The translations under genes and the position numbers were made by a program. Below, one piece after another: positions 17,321 to 25,967 of a stretch of DNA of 64,000 nt. The notes beneath the pieces are model-generated. The model was not told the DNA's origin, did not search any database, and saw only the letters and a list, made by a program, of their open reading frames with translations. Each line of letters opens with the position of its first letter. Positions within the stretch are counted from its first letter, which is position 1. Origin of the DNA: Tenacibaculum sp. SZ-18 (GTDB taxonomy: Bacteria; Bacteroidota; Bacteroidia; Flavobacteriales; Flavobacteriaceae); NCBI RefSeq assembly GCF_002813915.1, contig NZ_CP019335.1, positions 3,641,777-3,705,776 on the forward strand. The letters run 5' to 3'.

Positions 17321-19198
17321 TTATCTACCCATGTAAACGAGTAAAACGGAAACATCACTTGGTGAGACTCCACTTATTCGACTTGCTTGTGAAATACTTG
17401 TTGGTTTAATTTTTGTTAGTTTTTCGCGAGCCTCATATGATAATGATTTAACTTTTGTATAATCGAAGTTAGAAGGAATAGGAACGTTTTCTAAACGATT
17501 TAATTTATCAGCGTTACTCTTTTCTTTTTCTATATAGCCAGAATATTTTAAATGAATTTCTACTTGTTCGATTATTTCAGAATCTATATTGTTAGAGTGA
17601 ATGAAATAATTTAATTTTTCAATTGAGAGTAAATCATTAAATACTAATTGAGGTCTAGCTGCAATCTTGTAAAGTTTCATAGATTGGTTGATTTGTGTAA
17701 GATTTTTACTAGTTAGTATTGGGTTTATTTCTTCCTTCGTTACACTTAAGTTTTTAATAAAGTTTATAAGTAATTCCGTTTTTTCTTTCTTAGCTTCTAC
17801 TCTATCCATTCTTTCTTTAGAAGCTAAACCAAGTTTGAATGATTTTGGAGTTAGACGTAAATCGGCATTATCCTGTCTTAATAGTGTTCTGTATTCAGCA
17901 CGCGATGTAAACATTCTATATGGTTCTTCAGTTCCTTTTGTTATTAGGTCGTCTATTAAAACTCCAATATATGCTTCACTTCTTTTTAATATAAAAGGTT
18001 TTTTACCTTGAGTTTTTAAGGCTGTATTTATTCCTGCCATTAAACCTTGTGCAGCTGCTTCTTCGTAACCAGTGGTTCCATTTATTTGTCCAGCGAAGAA
18101 TAAATTTTCAACAAGTTTTGTTTCTAGTGAGTGAGTTAATTGAGTAGGCGGAAAATAATCATATTCGATAGCGTATCCGTATCTAAAGAATTTTACATTT
18201 TCAAATCCTGGTATAGATTGGATTGCTTTATCTTGAATATCTTCAGGTAGTGAAGTCGAGAATCCATTTACATAAATTTCTACTGTATTCCATCCTTCTG
18301 GTTCAACGAATATTTGGTGTCTGTCTTTTTCCGCGAAACGATTTATTTTGTCTTCTACAGAAGGACAGTATCTAGGTCCGGTTGATTTTATTCGTCCATT
18401 GAACATTGGTGAACGATCGAAACCTTCTCTTAATAAATCGTGTGTTGTTTGATTTGTATAAGTAAGGTAGCATGAACGTTGTTCGGTTAATGATTTTGTT
18501 ATTGGTAAATAAGAGAATTTTTCTGGGTTATCATCTCCAGGTTGTTCTGTCATTTTTGAATAGTCTAATGATCTTCCATCAACTCTTGGAGGAGTTCCTG
18601 TTTTCATTCTTCCTGATTCAAATCCTTTTTCAATTAAGTCTTCTGTTATACCAGTTGAAGCACCTTCTCCCGCTCTACCACCTCCGAAAGTTTTCTCACC
18701 AATATGGATTAAACCATTAAAAAATGTACCAGCTGTAACGATTACTGTTTTAGCGTTTATAGATAATCCGAGATTCGTTTTTACACCAATAATCTTGTTT
18801 TCGTCGAATATCAGTCCATTAACAGAATCTTGATAGAAGTCTAAATTTTCTGTTTGTTCTAACATGTTTCGCCAACATTCTGCGAATTGCATTCTATCGG
18901 ATTGTGCTCTTGGACTCCACATGGCAGGTCCTTTTGATTTGTTGAGCATTTTAAATTGGATAGCTGTTTTATCTGTGACGATTCCGCTGTATCCACCTAA
19001 AGCATCGATTTCTCGAATGATCTGACCTTTTGCAATTCCTCCCATAGCAGGGTTACAGCTCATTTGAGCAATGTTCTGTAAATTCATTGTAATTAATAAA
19101 GTTTTTGCGCCCATATTTGCGCTGGCTGCTGCTGCTTCACTTCCAGCATGTCCTCCTCCTACTACGATAACATCATACGTTGTTGTGAATAAACTCAT
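17321..19198 (-). CDS. mnmG: tRNA uridine-5-carboxymethylaminomethyl modification enzyme MnmG
   Basis: A 625-residue FAD-dependent enzyme that, with MnmE, installs the carboxymethylaminomethyl group on U34 of certain tRNAs. The FAD-binding GGGHAGSEAA is at residues 14-23. Family signatures CNPAMGGIAKGQ and GTPPRVDGRS are present, and the C-terminal helical domain ends ASRISGVSPSDVSVLLVYMGR. The gene (gidA) is near the chromosome origin in many bacteria. Separate terminators lie on both sides. Confidence 0.97.
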   Translation of the reverse strand: MSLFTTTYDVIVVGGGHAGSEAAAASANMGAKTLLITMNLQNIAQMSCNPAMGGIAKGQIIREIDALGGYSGIVTDKTAIQFKMLNKSKGPAMWSPRAQSDRMQFAECWRNMLEQTENLDFYQDSVNGLIFDENKIIGVKTNLGLSINAKTVIVTAGTFFNGLIHIGEKTFGGGRAGEGASTGITEDLIEKGFESGRMKTGTPPRVDGRSLDYSKMTEQPGDDNPEKFSYLPITKSLTEQRSCYLTYTNQTTHDLLREGFDRSPMFNGRIKSTGPRYCPSVEDKINRFAEKDRHQIFVEPEGWNTVEIYVNGFSTSLPEDIQDKAIQSIPGFENVKFFRYGYAIEYDYFPPTQLTHSLETKLVENLFFAGQINGTTGYEEAAAQGLMAGINTALKTQGKKPFILKRSEAYIGVLIDDLITKGTEEPYRMFTSRAEYRTLLRQDNADLRLTPKSFKLGLASKERMDRVEAKKEKTELLINFIKNLSVTKEEINPILTSKNLTQINQSMKLYKIAARPQLVFNDLLSIEKLNYFIHSNNIDSEIIEQVEIHLKYSGYIEKEKSNADKLNRLENVPIPSNFDYTKVKSLSYEAREKLTKIKPTSISQASRISGVSPSDVSVLLVYMGR

Positions 19199-19221
19199 TG
19201 TTGTAATTACTAGATTTTATA

Positions 19222-19254
19222 AAATAAAAAAAACCGTTCCACGTGGAACGGTTA
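19222..19254 (-). terminator. ybeY terminator whose stem is a perfect parS-like palindrome
   Basis: CCGTTCCACGTGGAACGG (19234-19251) is a perfect palindrome containing GTTCCACGTGGAAC, the exact core of the ParB site. On the minus strand it is followed by TTTTTTTTATTTTAT, giving a terminator. The ybeY TAA overlaps the base of the stem. Confidence 0.75.
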
Positions 19255-19665
19255 CAAATTTACGGTTTTTAAACAACTATTTTCTTTGTCTCGCATTAAT
19301 TGTTTTTCTTCATCAGTCTTGTCTTTGTATCCCATGTAATGTAAAATACCATGAATGATTACCCGATGTAATTCCTCATTAAAAGTAACATTAAATGTTT
19401 TAGCATTTTCTTCTACTCGAGGTATTGATATAAATATATCTCCACTTAATAATTTACTAATCGTGTAATCGAAACTTATAATATCTGTTAAGGTGTCGTG
19501 TTGTAGAAATTCTACGTTTATTTTATGTAGGTATTCATCATCACAGAATATATAGTTGATTTCCCCTACTTCGAAGTTTTCATTTTCTGCACAGTTTATA
19601 ATCCATTTCTTAATTTCAGTTTCGTCGTCTAAATTGAAATCAGTTTCGTAGTTAAAAGCTATCAT
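19252..19665 (-). CDS. ybeY: endoribonuclease YbeY (rRNA maturation)
   Basis: A 137-residue metallo-endoribonuclease for 16S rRNA 3' maturation and ribosome quality control. The zinc motif is HRVIIHGILHYMGYKDKTDEEKQLM; the usual third ligand His of HGxLHLxGYDH is replaced by the KDK variant, as in other Bacteroidota members. The upstream LTDIISFDY segment is conserved. It follows the 118-residue frame by 3 bases overlap and is probably in one operon with it. Confidence 0.93.
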   Translation of the reverse strand: MIAFNYETDFNLDDETEIKKWIINCAENENFEVGEINYIFCDDEYLHKINVEFLQHDTLTDIISFDYTISKLLSGDIFISIPRVEENAKTFNVTFNEELHRVIIHGILHYMGYKDKTDEEKQLMRDKENSCLKTVNL

Positions 19666-20018
19666 TTAATTGTATTTGTTTGGAATATGAACTCTTTTAT
19701 TTTTTTAGAATATCCTATATATCTGAACGAATTTTTTAAAAAACAACTTGACTCGTGTTTAATATTTTGTATTCCTTCTAGTGTGTCAATGTATTTTTTT
19801 TTATTTATTTCTTTATAAATAGTTTCTGAAGTATCCTCTTGATTAATATTTCCATTTGAATCTATAGTTATTTCGAAATACCTTTCTGGTGTATTTAAAA
19901 ATGAGATATCGAAATACTCTGAAGGATTAGGTCCGAATCTACTAGGAAGATTCACTTTTTTTGTTGCATATGAAATTGATTTTGCCATCTCATGAATTGT
20001 TGATGATGCCACCACCAA
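19662..20018 (-). CDS. frame following the secreted protein, probable C-terminal extension by frameshift
   Basis: A 118-codon frame, in -1 relative to the upstream gene and overlapping its last 67 bases. Read through the overlap, the upstream protein would continue ...VNLPSRFGPNPSEYFDIS into about 97 more residues ending at 19662. As an independent gene it would start at an internal Met (MAKSISYATKK, near 19988) and have no signal peptide. A slippery A-AAA-AAG precedes the upstream stop, so a fused product or an old indel is more plausible than a separate protein. No family recognised. Confidence 0.5.
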   Translation of the reverse strand: MVVASSTIHEMAKSISYATKKVNLPSRFGPNPSEYFDISFLNTPERYFEITIDSNGNINQEDTSETIYKEINKKKYIDTLEGIQNIKHESSCFLKNSFRYIGYSKKIKEFIFQTNTIK

Positions 20019-21082
20019 TCGTTATAATATCCATAATTGATATCAACGTAATCAACCCTGATTCGAACGTTATTCGAATTAGTTTTATTTACCGTAATTG
20101 TAGGGTGGAATTTATTTTTTCCTGCATTTTTAAGAAAGTCTACCATTCCTTTAAAATGTGCGTTTTTCAAAATTTTTGAATTTAACTTTGAGTTTAAAGA
20201 AATAGTATTGAGTTGCTTATTTTGTGAAACATTAAAAATTTTGATTGCTCCAGATTTTTTATCCAGTGAAAGAAAATATAGATGATTATTATTATAATAT
20301 GAGATTGATTTTTTATATCGCTTGTCACCATTATTATTTTCGAATGTCAAAATTTTACTAGGTATAATTTTATTATTATTTAAAGAAATAGTCAGAACTG
20401 AACATTGGTTTTTATTGGAATCGTCTTTCGTAAAGATAATTTTATTATTATCCAAATATGCTTTTAATTCAGATGTAGATCCATTAGTAACAAACTCGTC
20501 TGTTTTAATAGTATTTATAATTGATCCTTTAAAGAATTTTTTTACAGGGTCTTTTTTGTTAAAATATATATATTTACTCACTGCTTCTTTATCAATTCCA
20601 TTAAAGGATTTAGTTTGTAACGTATCTTTTATTTTGTATATAAGTACTGATCTATCCTTGGTTCTAAATGAACCTTCAAGACCTGTGTTTGAAATAGTAG
20701 TGTTTTCGGATATATTTTTATTATTTAAATCGTAGACAATCTTTTTTAAATATCTCTTGCTATATTGTTCATAAGAGAATAACACAATTAAATGAGACTC
20801 AGTTGTGTGAAATGATGTAATGCCTAAGTTATTGAAATGGGAAAAGCTTTCTAATTTCTTCACTGAATTTCCATCATATAAAAACCCTAGAGTTTCTTTT
20901 GTTTTAGTTTTTTTATTTTTAGTAAAAATCAAATGAAATGAAGTGTTGTCGAATAAATCCCCAGAAAAGGTATTCTCTACTTTATAGTGTTTGTCTAATT
21001 TTATTGATTGAGTAATTATTTCATTAGCAAATATATTTGTACTTATAAATATAAGGACAACCAAAACCGTGTTTTTTAGCAT
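19952..21082 (-). CDS. hypothetical secreted protein, possibly frameshifted at its 3' end
   Basis: A 376-residue protein with a signal peptide (MLKNTVLVVLIFISTNIFANE, cleavage about residue 19). The mature part is beta-rich with FHLIFTKNKKTK, LYFLSLDKKSGAIKIFN segments reminiscent of propeller-like repeats, but no family is recognised. The end is unusually aromatic and Gln-rich (NDWWWHHQQFMRWQNQ) and stops after AAAAAAAG-TGA. Lies 13 bases downstream of DUF4175. Confidence 0.7.
   Translation of the reverse strand: MLKNTVLVVLIFISTNIFANEIITQSIKLDKHYKVENTFSGDLFDNTSFHLIFTKNKKTKTKETLGFLYDGNSVKKLESFSHFNNLGITSFHTTESHLIVLFSYEQYSKRYLKKIVYDLNNKNISENTTISNTGLEGSFRTKDRSVLIYKIKDTLQTKSFNGIDKEAVSKYIYFNKKDPVKKFFKGSIINTIKTDEFVTNGSTSELKAYLDNNKIIFTKDDSNKNQCSVLTISLNNNKIIPSKILTFENNNGDKRYKKSISYYNNNHLYFLSLDKKSGAIKIFNVSQNKQLNTISLNSKLNSKILKNAHFKGMVDFLKNAGKNKFHPTITVNKTNSNNVRIRVDYVDINYGYYNDWWWHHQQFMRWQNQFHMQQKK
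19955..19961 (-). promoter_or_regulatory. possible -1 ribosomal frameshift site A-AAA-AAG
   Basis: On the minus strand the last sense codons are CAA AAA AAG followed by TGA. A-AAA-AAG is the heptamer used in E. coli dnaX. A 6-bp hairpin, GAATCT with AGATTC, begins within 2 bases. A -1 slip enters the 19662-20018 frame. Confidence 0.35.
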
Positions 21083-21095
21083 TTTTTAATTTAAT

Positions 21096-24000
21096 TTATT
21101 GATTTTTATTAAAGTATTCTTGAACTTTCTTTTTGTAGTTTTTTCGCAAAGGTAGTGATTGTCGGTTTAGAATTTCTGTTTGATTGTAAAACTGTTTTTT
21201 AAATTGAAGCTCTTTTATCTTATTCCTGTTATATTCTATTATATTGGTGTTTGATTTACGCTTCTTTTCTTTACCCTGCTCAAAGGTAGCTTTATCGAGT
21301 TTTAGTAATTCGTAGTTTAATTTCTGCATTCTTTGTAATGTGTTTTGATTAAAACCACGCTCTAAAATTTGATTTTCTAATTGCTCCATTTCCTTTAAAG
21401 CTTTCTTAGCCTTACCATCTTTTAATCCTCCTTCTTTAATTGCGTTCTCTAATTCTTGACGAAGTTTTGATTGCTCCTTATAAATCTGATATAAGTCTCC
21501 ATCTAAATCTTCGTTTGGATTACCTTCTCCTTTTTGTCCCTGTTGTCCTTCTTTTTGACCCTTTTTTCCATCTTTCCCTTTATCGGGTTTGCCTTGTTGA
21601 CCTTTCTTTTGCATACCTTTCTTCATCTGTTCTGATAATCCTTTTTGTTTTTGGATGATATCAGGTAAACTAAATGATTCACCTTTTTTACCCTTTCCAG
21701 ATCCACTTCCAGGTTTAGGATTTTGCATTGCATCTAAAGTATTACTTAGCATATTTACCAATTCATTTGTTGCTGTCATAACATAACGTTGGTTAGATGT
21801 TCCTCTTCTAAATCTACTTTCTGAAAAATTTTCTAGGCTTAAGTCTAAGTTGTAATGTGCCGTTGCTAAGTGTTCTTGAATAGCAGAACTTATCTCTGGA
21901 ACGCGCATTGATAAAACATATAAACTATCATCGATATGTTCAAAATAGGTTTTAAGTTGGTTTTGTTTTCTAATTTTCTCACCAAATTCAGGGTGCGATG
22001 AACTAGATTTTAAGTACCAATCCATTAAATTTTCCTGATCAAATGAAAACGTAATTAAATTTTCAACAACGCTTCTTAAATCTTCCATATTCTCTTCTTG
22101 CATCGCACTACTCATCATTTGCATAGATTGTTGCATTTTTTTACTCATCTGCTGCATTTTTTGAGATGCTTTCTTCTGATTCTTTTTCGCGTTGTTGTTA
22201 TCCTTTTTTTCTAGGTTTTCTTCTGCTTTTTGTAATTCCTCTTTAGTTTCCTTTTGTAATTCCTCAGTTTTAGGAATGTCCATAGGTTCCTTTAATTTCT
22301 CATTTTCCTTTTTTAAATTATCAATATCTTTTTTAATGTTTTCGAACTCTTTACTTATCTCCTTTTGCTTCTCTGTTAGTTCTTTATTTTCTTCTTCAGC
22401 TTTCTGTTTTGAGTTCGGATTATTTGATTTGTTCTCATTCTTATTTTCTTTTTCTTCTTTCTTATTGGCCAAATCTTCTTGCTTCTTTGATAATTCATTC
22501 AATTTATCCGCAATCTGATTCATTTTTTGTTCTACATAGTAGCGTTTAGCTAATTCTAAAACACGTTCCAAACTTTTTTCTTGTTGTTTGTTTTGTTGTG
22601 CAAGTTCTTTACTTTTCTTTAGCAGATCTTCTTTGTTAAGTTTTTCTGCCATTTTCTTGATTTCATCTAAAAGCTTTTTCTGTTTTTCTAATTTCTTTAA
22701 TTCTTCAATTCGCTTTTGTAATTGTTCTTTTTTCTCTTGTAAACTCTGGTTTTTTTCTTTTTTCTCAGAAAAATTTTCTTGTAACTTATCCGCCTGGCGT
22801 TGCATCATTTTTTTGTATAGCTCCTGACGCTTAATTACATTTTCAATTTTCTTTTGATCGTTCCAGTTCATATTCTTCTTGTTTTGAAGATCAAACTGTA
22901 ATTGCTCTAGTTCTTTTTTATTCTTTTGTTGGTTGTCAATTGAATTTTGAATATTTTCTAAGTAATTCTGTTGTTCTTGTAATAATTCATTCTCAATTTC
23001 TTCTGCGGTTTTTTTACGATATGAAAACTTTCTACTTGTCGCAGGTTTCGATCCATTAACTGCATCGTTATCTGAAATACGAAAGAATAATTCGTAATCT
23101 ATACCCTCCTTTAAATCTAAATTATCAGGGAAAGATGTGAAGAAAGTTTGTACAGTTTCATTCGTTATCTTAATAGTTTTTGAATTTTGAACATTTGGAT
23201 TTTGAATGTCGTAATAAATCATCTCTAATTCAGAGAAGCCGTAATCATCAGAAATTTGTCCTGCAAAGTACGCTGGTCCACGGGAAATACTGTCGATATT
23301 GGATTTAACAGTAATATTTGGTGATTCGTCGCGAATTGTATTCACTGTAAATTCCAGTTTTTCATAGTCTGTTAACTTTTTGTTCGATGTACTTATTGAA
23401 TAATTAATATTTTCAATTATTCTTTGTTCATAATTAAATTTATTATCGGATTCCTTTTTAAAAAATTTTATATAATTATTTGATTCATAATATTTTACAG
23501 AATCTGTTTGGATGGTTGTAACAATCCATTTTAACAATGTTCCTTGTGGAACATTGATATTTGTTGCGTTTGGAAGTATCTCATTTTTCTTTCCTACATA
23601 TTTAGGATAGTTCAATTCCATACTAATATTTTGGATATTCGGAGTCTTAACAATATCAATAGTATATAACAGAGATTTTATAGAATTGGCTTGAACATAA
23701 AATTGAGTTGCTTCGTTAATTTCATCAAAAGTGTAAGAAAATAGTCCACCTCCGTTATTATCTAGATAATACTCCTGTCCAGTGAAATGGATTTTTGCTT
23801 CTTCAGGAAGTACCTCTCCTTTGGTTTCGAAATATACGGTGAACGAATTTCCTTGAATGGCCTCTAGGTTTGGTGTTGTTAAATGAAAGCTAAAAGGAGC
23901 TGGTTGTTGATATGCTATATTATGATTGACAACACGATTAAAACTTTGATTTAATTTATTAGAATTTCCCGACACTAAAGTTCCGACCCATATAATGATA

Positions 24001-24476
24001 GGAATTGCTAAATATTTGAGGTATTTTAAATTTACAGAGAAGTTAACCGCGTTTGTAAAAGGAATTGGTTCTAAATGATTTGCTTTTTGTTCAATACTGG
24101 CAGCTAATAATTCAGAATCGTTTGAAGTATTTTTAAGTTGTAAAACATTTAAAAGTTTGTCCTTTACTTCAGGAAAATGCTCACCAATTATTTTCGATGA
24201 TTCTTCTTGAGAGATTCCTTTACGTAATCCGAACAATTTAAAAATAGGAAAAAGAATAAATCTTATTAATAAAGTTAATTCAACCAATATAAATAACCAG
24301 AAAAGGAAAGTTCTCGATTTTGGCTCTAACCATAAAAAATATTCAACAAATAGTGTGATGAAGAAATAAAGTAATCCCAATGTAATAAAGAGTATACTTC
24401 CCCTTATTAATTCATTGGTGTAATACTTCTTGCTAAATTGCTGTAATTTCTGTTCGATTAATGAAAATTTGCTCAT
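21096..24476 (-). CDS. DUF4175 family protein, large membrane protein with long coiled coil
   Basis: A 1126-residue protein. Two hydrophobic helices near the N-terminus (about 30-75) and one near 150-165 anchor it in the inner membrane. It continues with a beta-rich domain (about 180-480), a long Lys/Glu/Gln-rich coiled coil (about 490-760) and a low-complexity Gly/Lys/Gln tail region near 930-1000. This architecture is the DUF4175 family, usual in Bacteroidota next to Bat/aerotolerance-type genes. Function unknown. A parS-like palindrome lies inside the gene. Confidence 0.85.
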   Translation of the reverse strand: MSKFSLIEQKLQQFSKKYYTNELIRGSILFITLGLLYFFITLFVEYFLWLEPKSRTFLFWLFILVELTLLIRFILFPIFKLFGLRKGISQEESSKIIGEHFPEVKDKLLNVLQLKNTSNDSELLAASIEQKANHLEPIPFTNAVNFSVNLKYLKYLAIPIIIWVGTLVSGNSNKLNQSFNRVVNHNIAYQQPAPFSFHLTTPNLEAIQGNSFTVYFETKGEVLPEEAKIHFTGQEYYLDNNGGGLFSYTFDEINEATQFYVQANSIKSLLYTIDIVKTPNIQNISMELNYPKYVGKKNEILPNATNINVPQGTLLKWIVTTIQTDSVKYYESNNYIKFFKKESDNKFNYEQRIIENINYSISTSNKKLTDYEKLEFTVNTIRDESPNITVKSNIDSISRGPAYFAGQISDDYGFSELEMIYYDIQNPNVQNSKTIKITNETVQTFFTSFPDNLDLKEGIDYELFFRISDNDAVNGSKPATSRKFSYRKKTAEEIENELLQEQQNYLENIQNSIDNQQKNKKELEQLQFDLQNKKNMNWNDQKKIENVIKRQELYKKMMQRQADKLQENFSEKKEKNQSLQEKKEQLQKRIEELKKLEKQKKLLDEIKKMAEKLNKEDLLKKSKELAQQNKQQEKSLERVLELAKRYYVEQKMNQIADKLNELSKKQEDLANKKEEKENKNENKSNNPNSKQKAEEENKELTEKQKEISKEFENIKKDIDNLKKENEKLKEPMDIPKTEELQKETKEELQKAEENLEKKDNNNAKKNQKKASQKMQQMSKKMQQSMQMMSSAMQEENMEDLRSVVENLITFSFDQENLMDWYLKSSSSHPEFGEKIRKQNQLKTYFEHIDDSLYVLSMRVPEISSAIQEHLATAHYNLDLSLENFSESRFRRGTSNQRYVMTATNELVNMLSNTLDAMQNPKPGSGSGKGKKGESFSLPDIIQKQKGLSEQMKKGMQKKGQQGKPDKGKDGKKGQKEGQQGQKGEGNPNEDLDGDLYQIYKEQSKLRQELENAIKEGGLKDGKAKKALKEMEQLENQILERGFNQNTLQRMQKLNYELLKLDKATFEQGKEKKRKSNTNIIEYNRNKIKELQFKKQFYNQTEILNRQSLPLRKNYKKKVQEYFNKNQ
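23538..23553. other. parS-like palindrome inside DUF4175
   Basis: TGTTCCTTGTGGAACA, two bases from TGTTCCACGTGGAACA, within a longer inverted repeat CAATGTTCC...GGAACATTG (23535-23556). It is inside coding sequence, so it is not a terminator. Confidence 0.45.
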
Positions 24477-25014
24477 AATAAATACCTTCTTATGTAAAAT
24501 TAAGTAATAAAAACTACTTGCGAGCGAAGCTATCTTCTGAAAAGAAATAGATTTCTGTTAAAAAACAGCTAAAAATATTTCTTTCATAAGAATTGAACTA
24601 AAATTATATGTGTATTACAATAGCTCTGAATATCGTTTAATCGTAGTCTCTAAATAAATTGATAACCAAATTATTAAACATTCTAATCTTTAAGAAAGAG
24701 CATAAATGAAGGAATAAGCGAAAGCAAAAACCGTTTCATCATGACACATCATAAACATTATTGAGAAATTAAATATGATGATATTGTTGAATTTCAATAT
24801 AAGAGAATTATTTAGTTTCATCACTAGAAGGTTAATCTTGTATTGGAATTTTTTGTCTAGATATATGTTCTATCTGTTCTTTTAAATAAGAATGGAGGCA
24901 GAAATATTATATGTAAATAAAGCTGCTTATTTAGGTTTATTGTTCTCTATAAAAAAACAACATTTTTGTAAGGTTTTAAAAATTGAACAAACTAACTTTT
25001 AAAATATAAATAAC
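24477..25014. other. 538-base AT-rich spacer between divergent genes
   Basis: It holds the promoters for DUF4175 (leftward) and the outer-membrane protein (rightward). Only very short frames are present (two of about 36 codons on the plus strand), neither with convincing features. No repeat or RNA gene was recognised. Confidence 0.4.
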
Positions 25015-25848
25015 ATGAAGAAATTAGCCTACTTATTACTTTTTATTGTTTCATTGACTACTTATGCCCAAAGTCCTTGGACCCAGAAAAAAGGAGAAGC
25101 TTATATACAATTAAGTATGACAACCATTCCCAAATATTCTACACTTTTTGGAAATCCTGAGTACAATACGGAAAGAAAAGTAAGTGATAATACATTACAA
25201 TTTTATGCTGAGTATGGTTTATCCGACAAAACAACGTTAATTGTGAACTTACCTCTTAAAATTTTGGCGAGTAATGAGTTAACAAGTACAACAATTTCTC
25301 CTTTCACTACAGAAGATTCTAAAACGGCATTAGGAAATATTCAATTAGGTGTTAAACATAATTTTTATAATAAGAAATGGTTAATTTCTGGTCAGTTATT
25401 AATGGAAGCAAATACAGGTACTTATGAAGATGCTTCTGGTTTAAGAACTGGTTATGATGCTTGGACTCTAACACCAACAGTGATTATTGGAAGAGGATTT
25501 GATAAATGGTATATTCAAGGGTTTACCGGTGTTGATATTCGTACAAATGACTATAGTTCAGCATTTAAAATTGGTGGTGAAGCTGGATATAAAGCATTGG
25601 ATTGGTTATGGGTTGCTGGTTTCTTAGACGGAGTTGCTTCTTTTCAAAACGGAGATGTAATTGATCCACGAAACAATAGATTAACAGGTTTATATGTAAA
25701 TAACCAGAGCTATGCAGCCTTTGGTTTTAAGCTGATAGCTGAATTTGATCGAAATTTTGGAGCTAACGTTGGTTTAGGTGGTGCATTTGATGGAAGAAAC
25801 GTGGCTAAATCTCCTGCAATTTCATTAGGGTTATACTACAAACTTTAA
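25015..25848 (+). CDS. outer-membrane beta-barrel protein, transporter-like
   Basis: A 277-residue protein with a signal peptide (MKKLAYLLLFIVSLTTYAQS, cleavage after YAQ). The mature part has alternating amphipathic strands: YIQLSMTTIPKYSTLFG, TLQFYAEYGLSDKTTLIVNLPL, GNIQLGVKHNFYNKKW, and it ends SLGLYYKL with an aromatic/hydrophobic C-terminal strand. This resembles the phenol-degradation meta-pathway/FadL-like barrel proteins, but the ligand is unknown. Single gene with its own terminator. Confidence 0.75.
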   Translation: MKKLAYLLLFIVSLTTYAQSPWTQKKGEAYIQLSMTTIPKYSTLFGNPEYNTERKVSDNTLQFYAEYGLSDKTTLIVNLPLKILASNELTSTTISPFTTEDSKTALGNIQLGVKHNFYNKKWLISGQLLMEANTGTYEDASGLRTGYDAWTLTPTVIIGRGFDKWYIQGFTGVDIRTNDYSSAFKIGGEAGYKALDWLWVAGFLDGVASFQNGDVIDPRNNRLTGLYVNNQSYAAFGFKLIAEFDRNFGANVGLGGAFDGRNVAKSPAISLGLYYKL

Positions 25849-25873
25849 CTTATTAATTATCCTAAATAACTCT

Positions 25874-25900
25874 AAAAAGGTTTCTCGTGAAACTTTTTTT
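25874..25900 (+). terminator. terminator with a parS-like stem
   Basis: AAAAAGGTTTC and GAAACTTTTTTT pair around TCGT. The core GTTTCTCGTGAAAC (25880-25893) is one base from GTTTCACGTGAAAC, the classical B. subtilis parS core. It is placed where a terminator for the barrel-protein gene is expected. Confidence 0.7.
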
Positions 25901-25939
25901 GTGCACTATTTTTCAGTTTTTTTCTTGATGTTTTAAAAC

Positions 25940-25947
25940 TATCTTTG
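25940..25947 (+). promoter_or_regulatory. -7 promoter element of gltX
   Basis: TATCTTTG, full match to TAnnTTTG, 20 bases before the gltX ATG. Confidence 0.6.
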
Positions 25948-25967
25948 CGCTTTAAAAAAAAATACAA

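Noticed and set aside
22192-22827. Plus-strand Phe/Ser-rich frames opposite DUF4175
   Set aside because: They are antisense shadows of the Lys/Glu-rich coiled coil.
24700-24990. Two short plus-strand frames of about 36 codons
   Set aside because: Composition is like the surrounding AT-rich spacer and no promoter or homology feature supports them.
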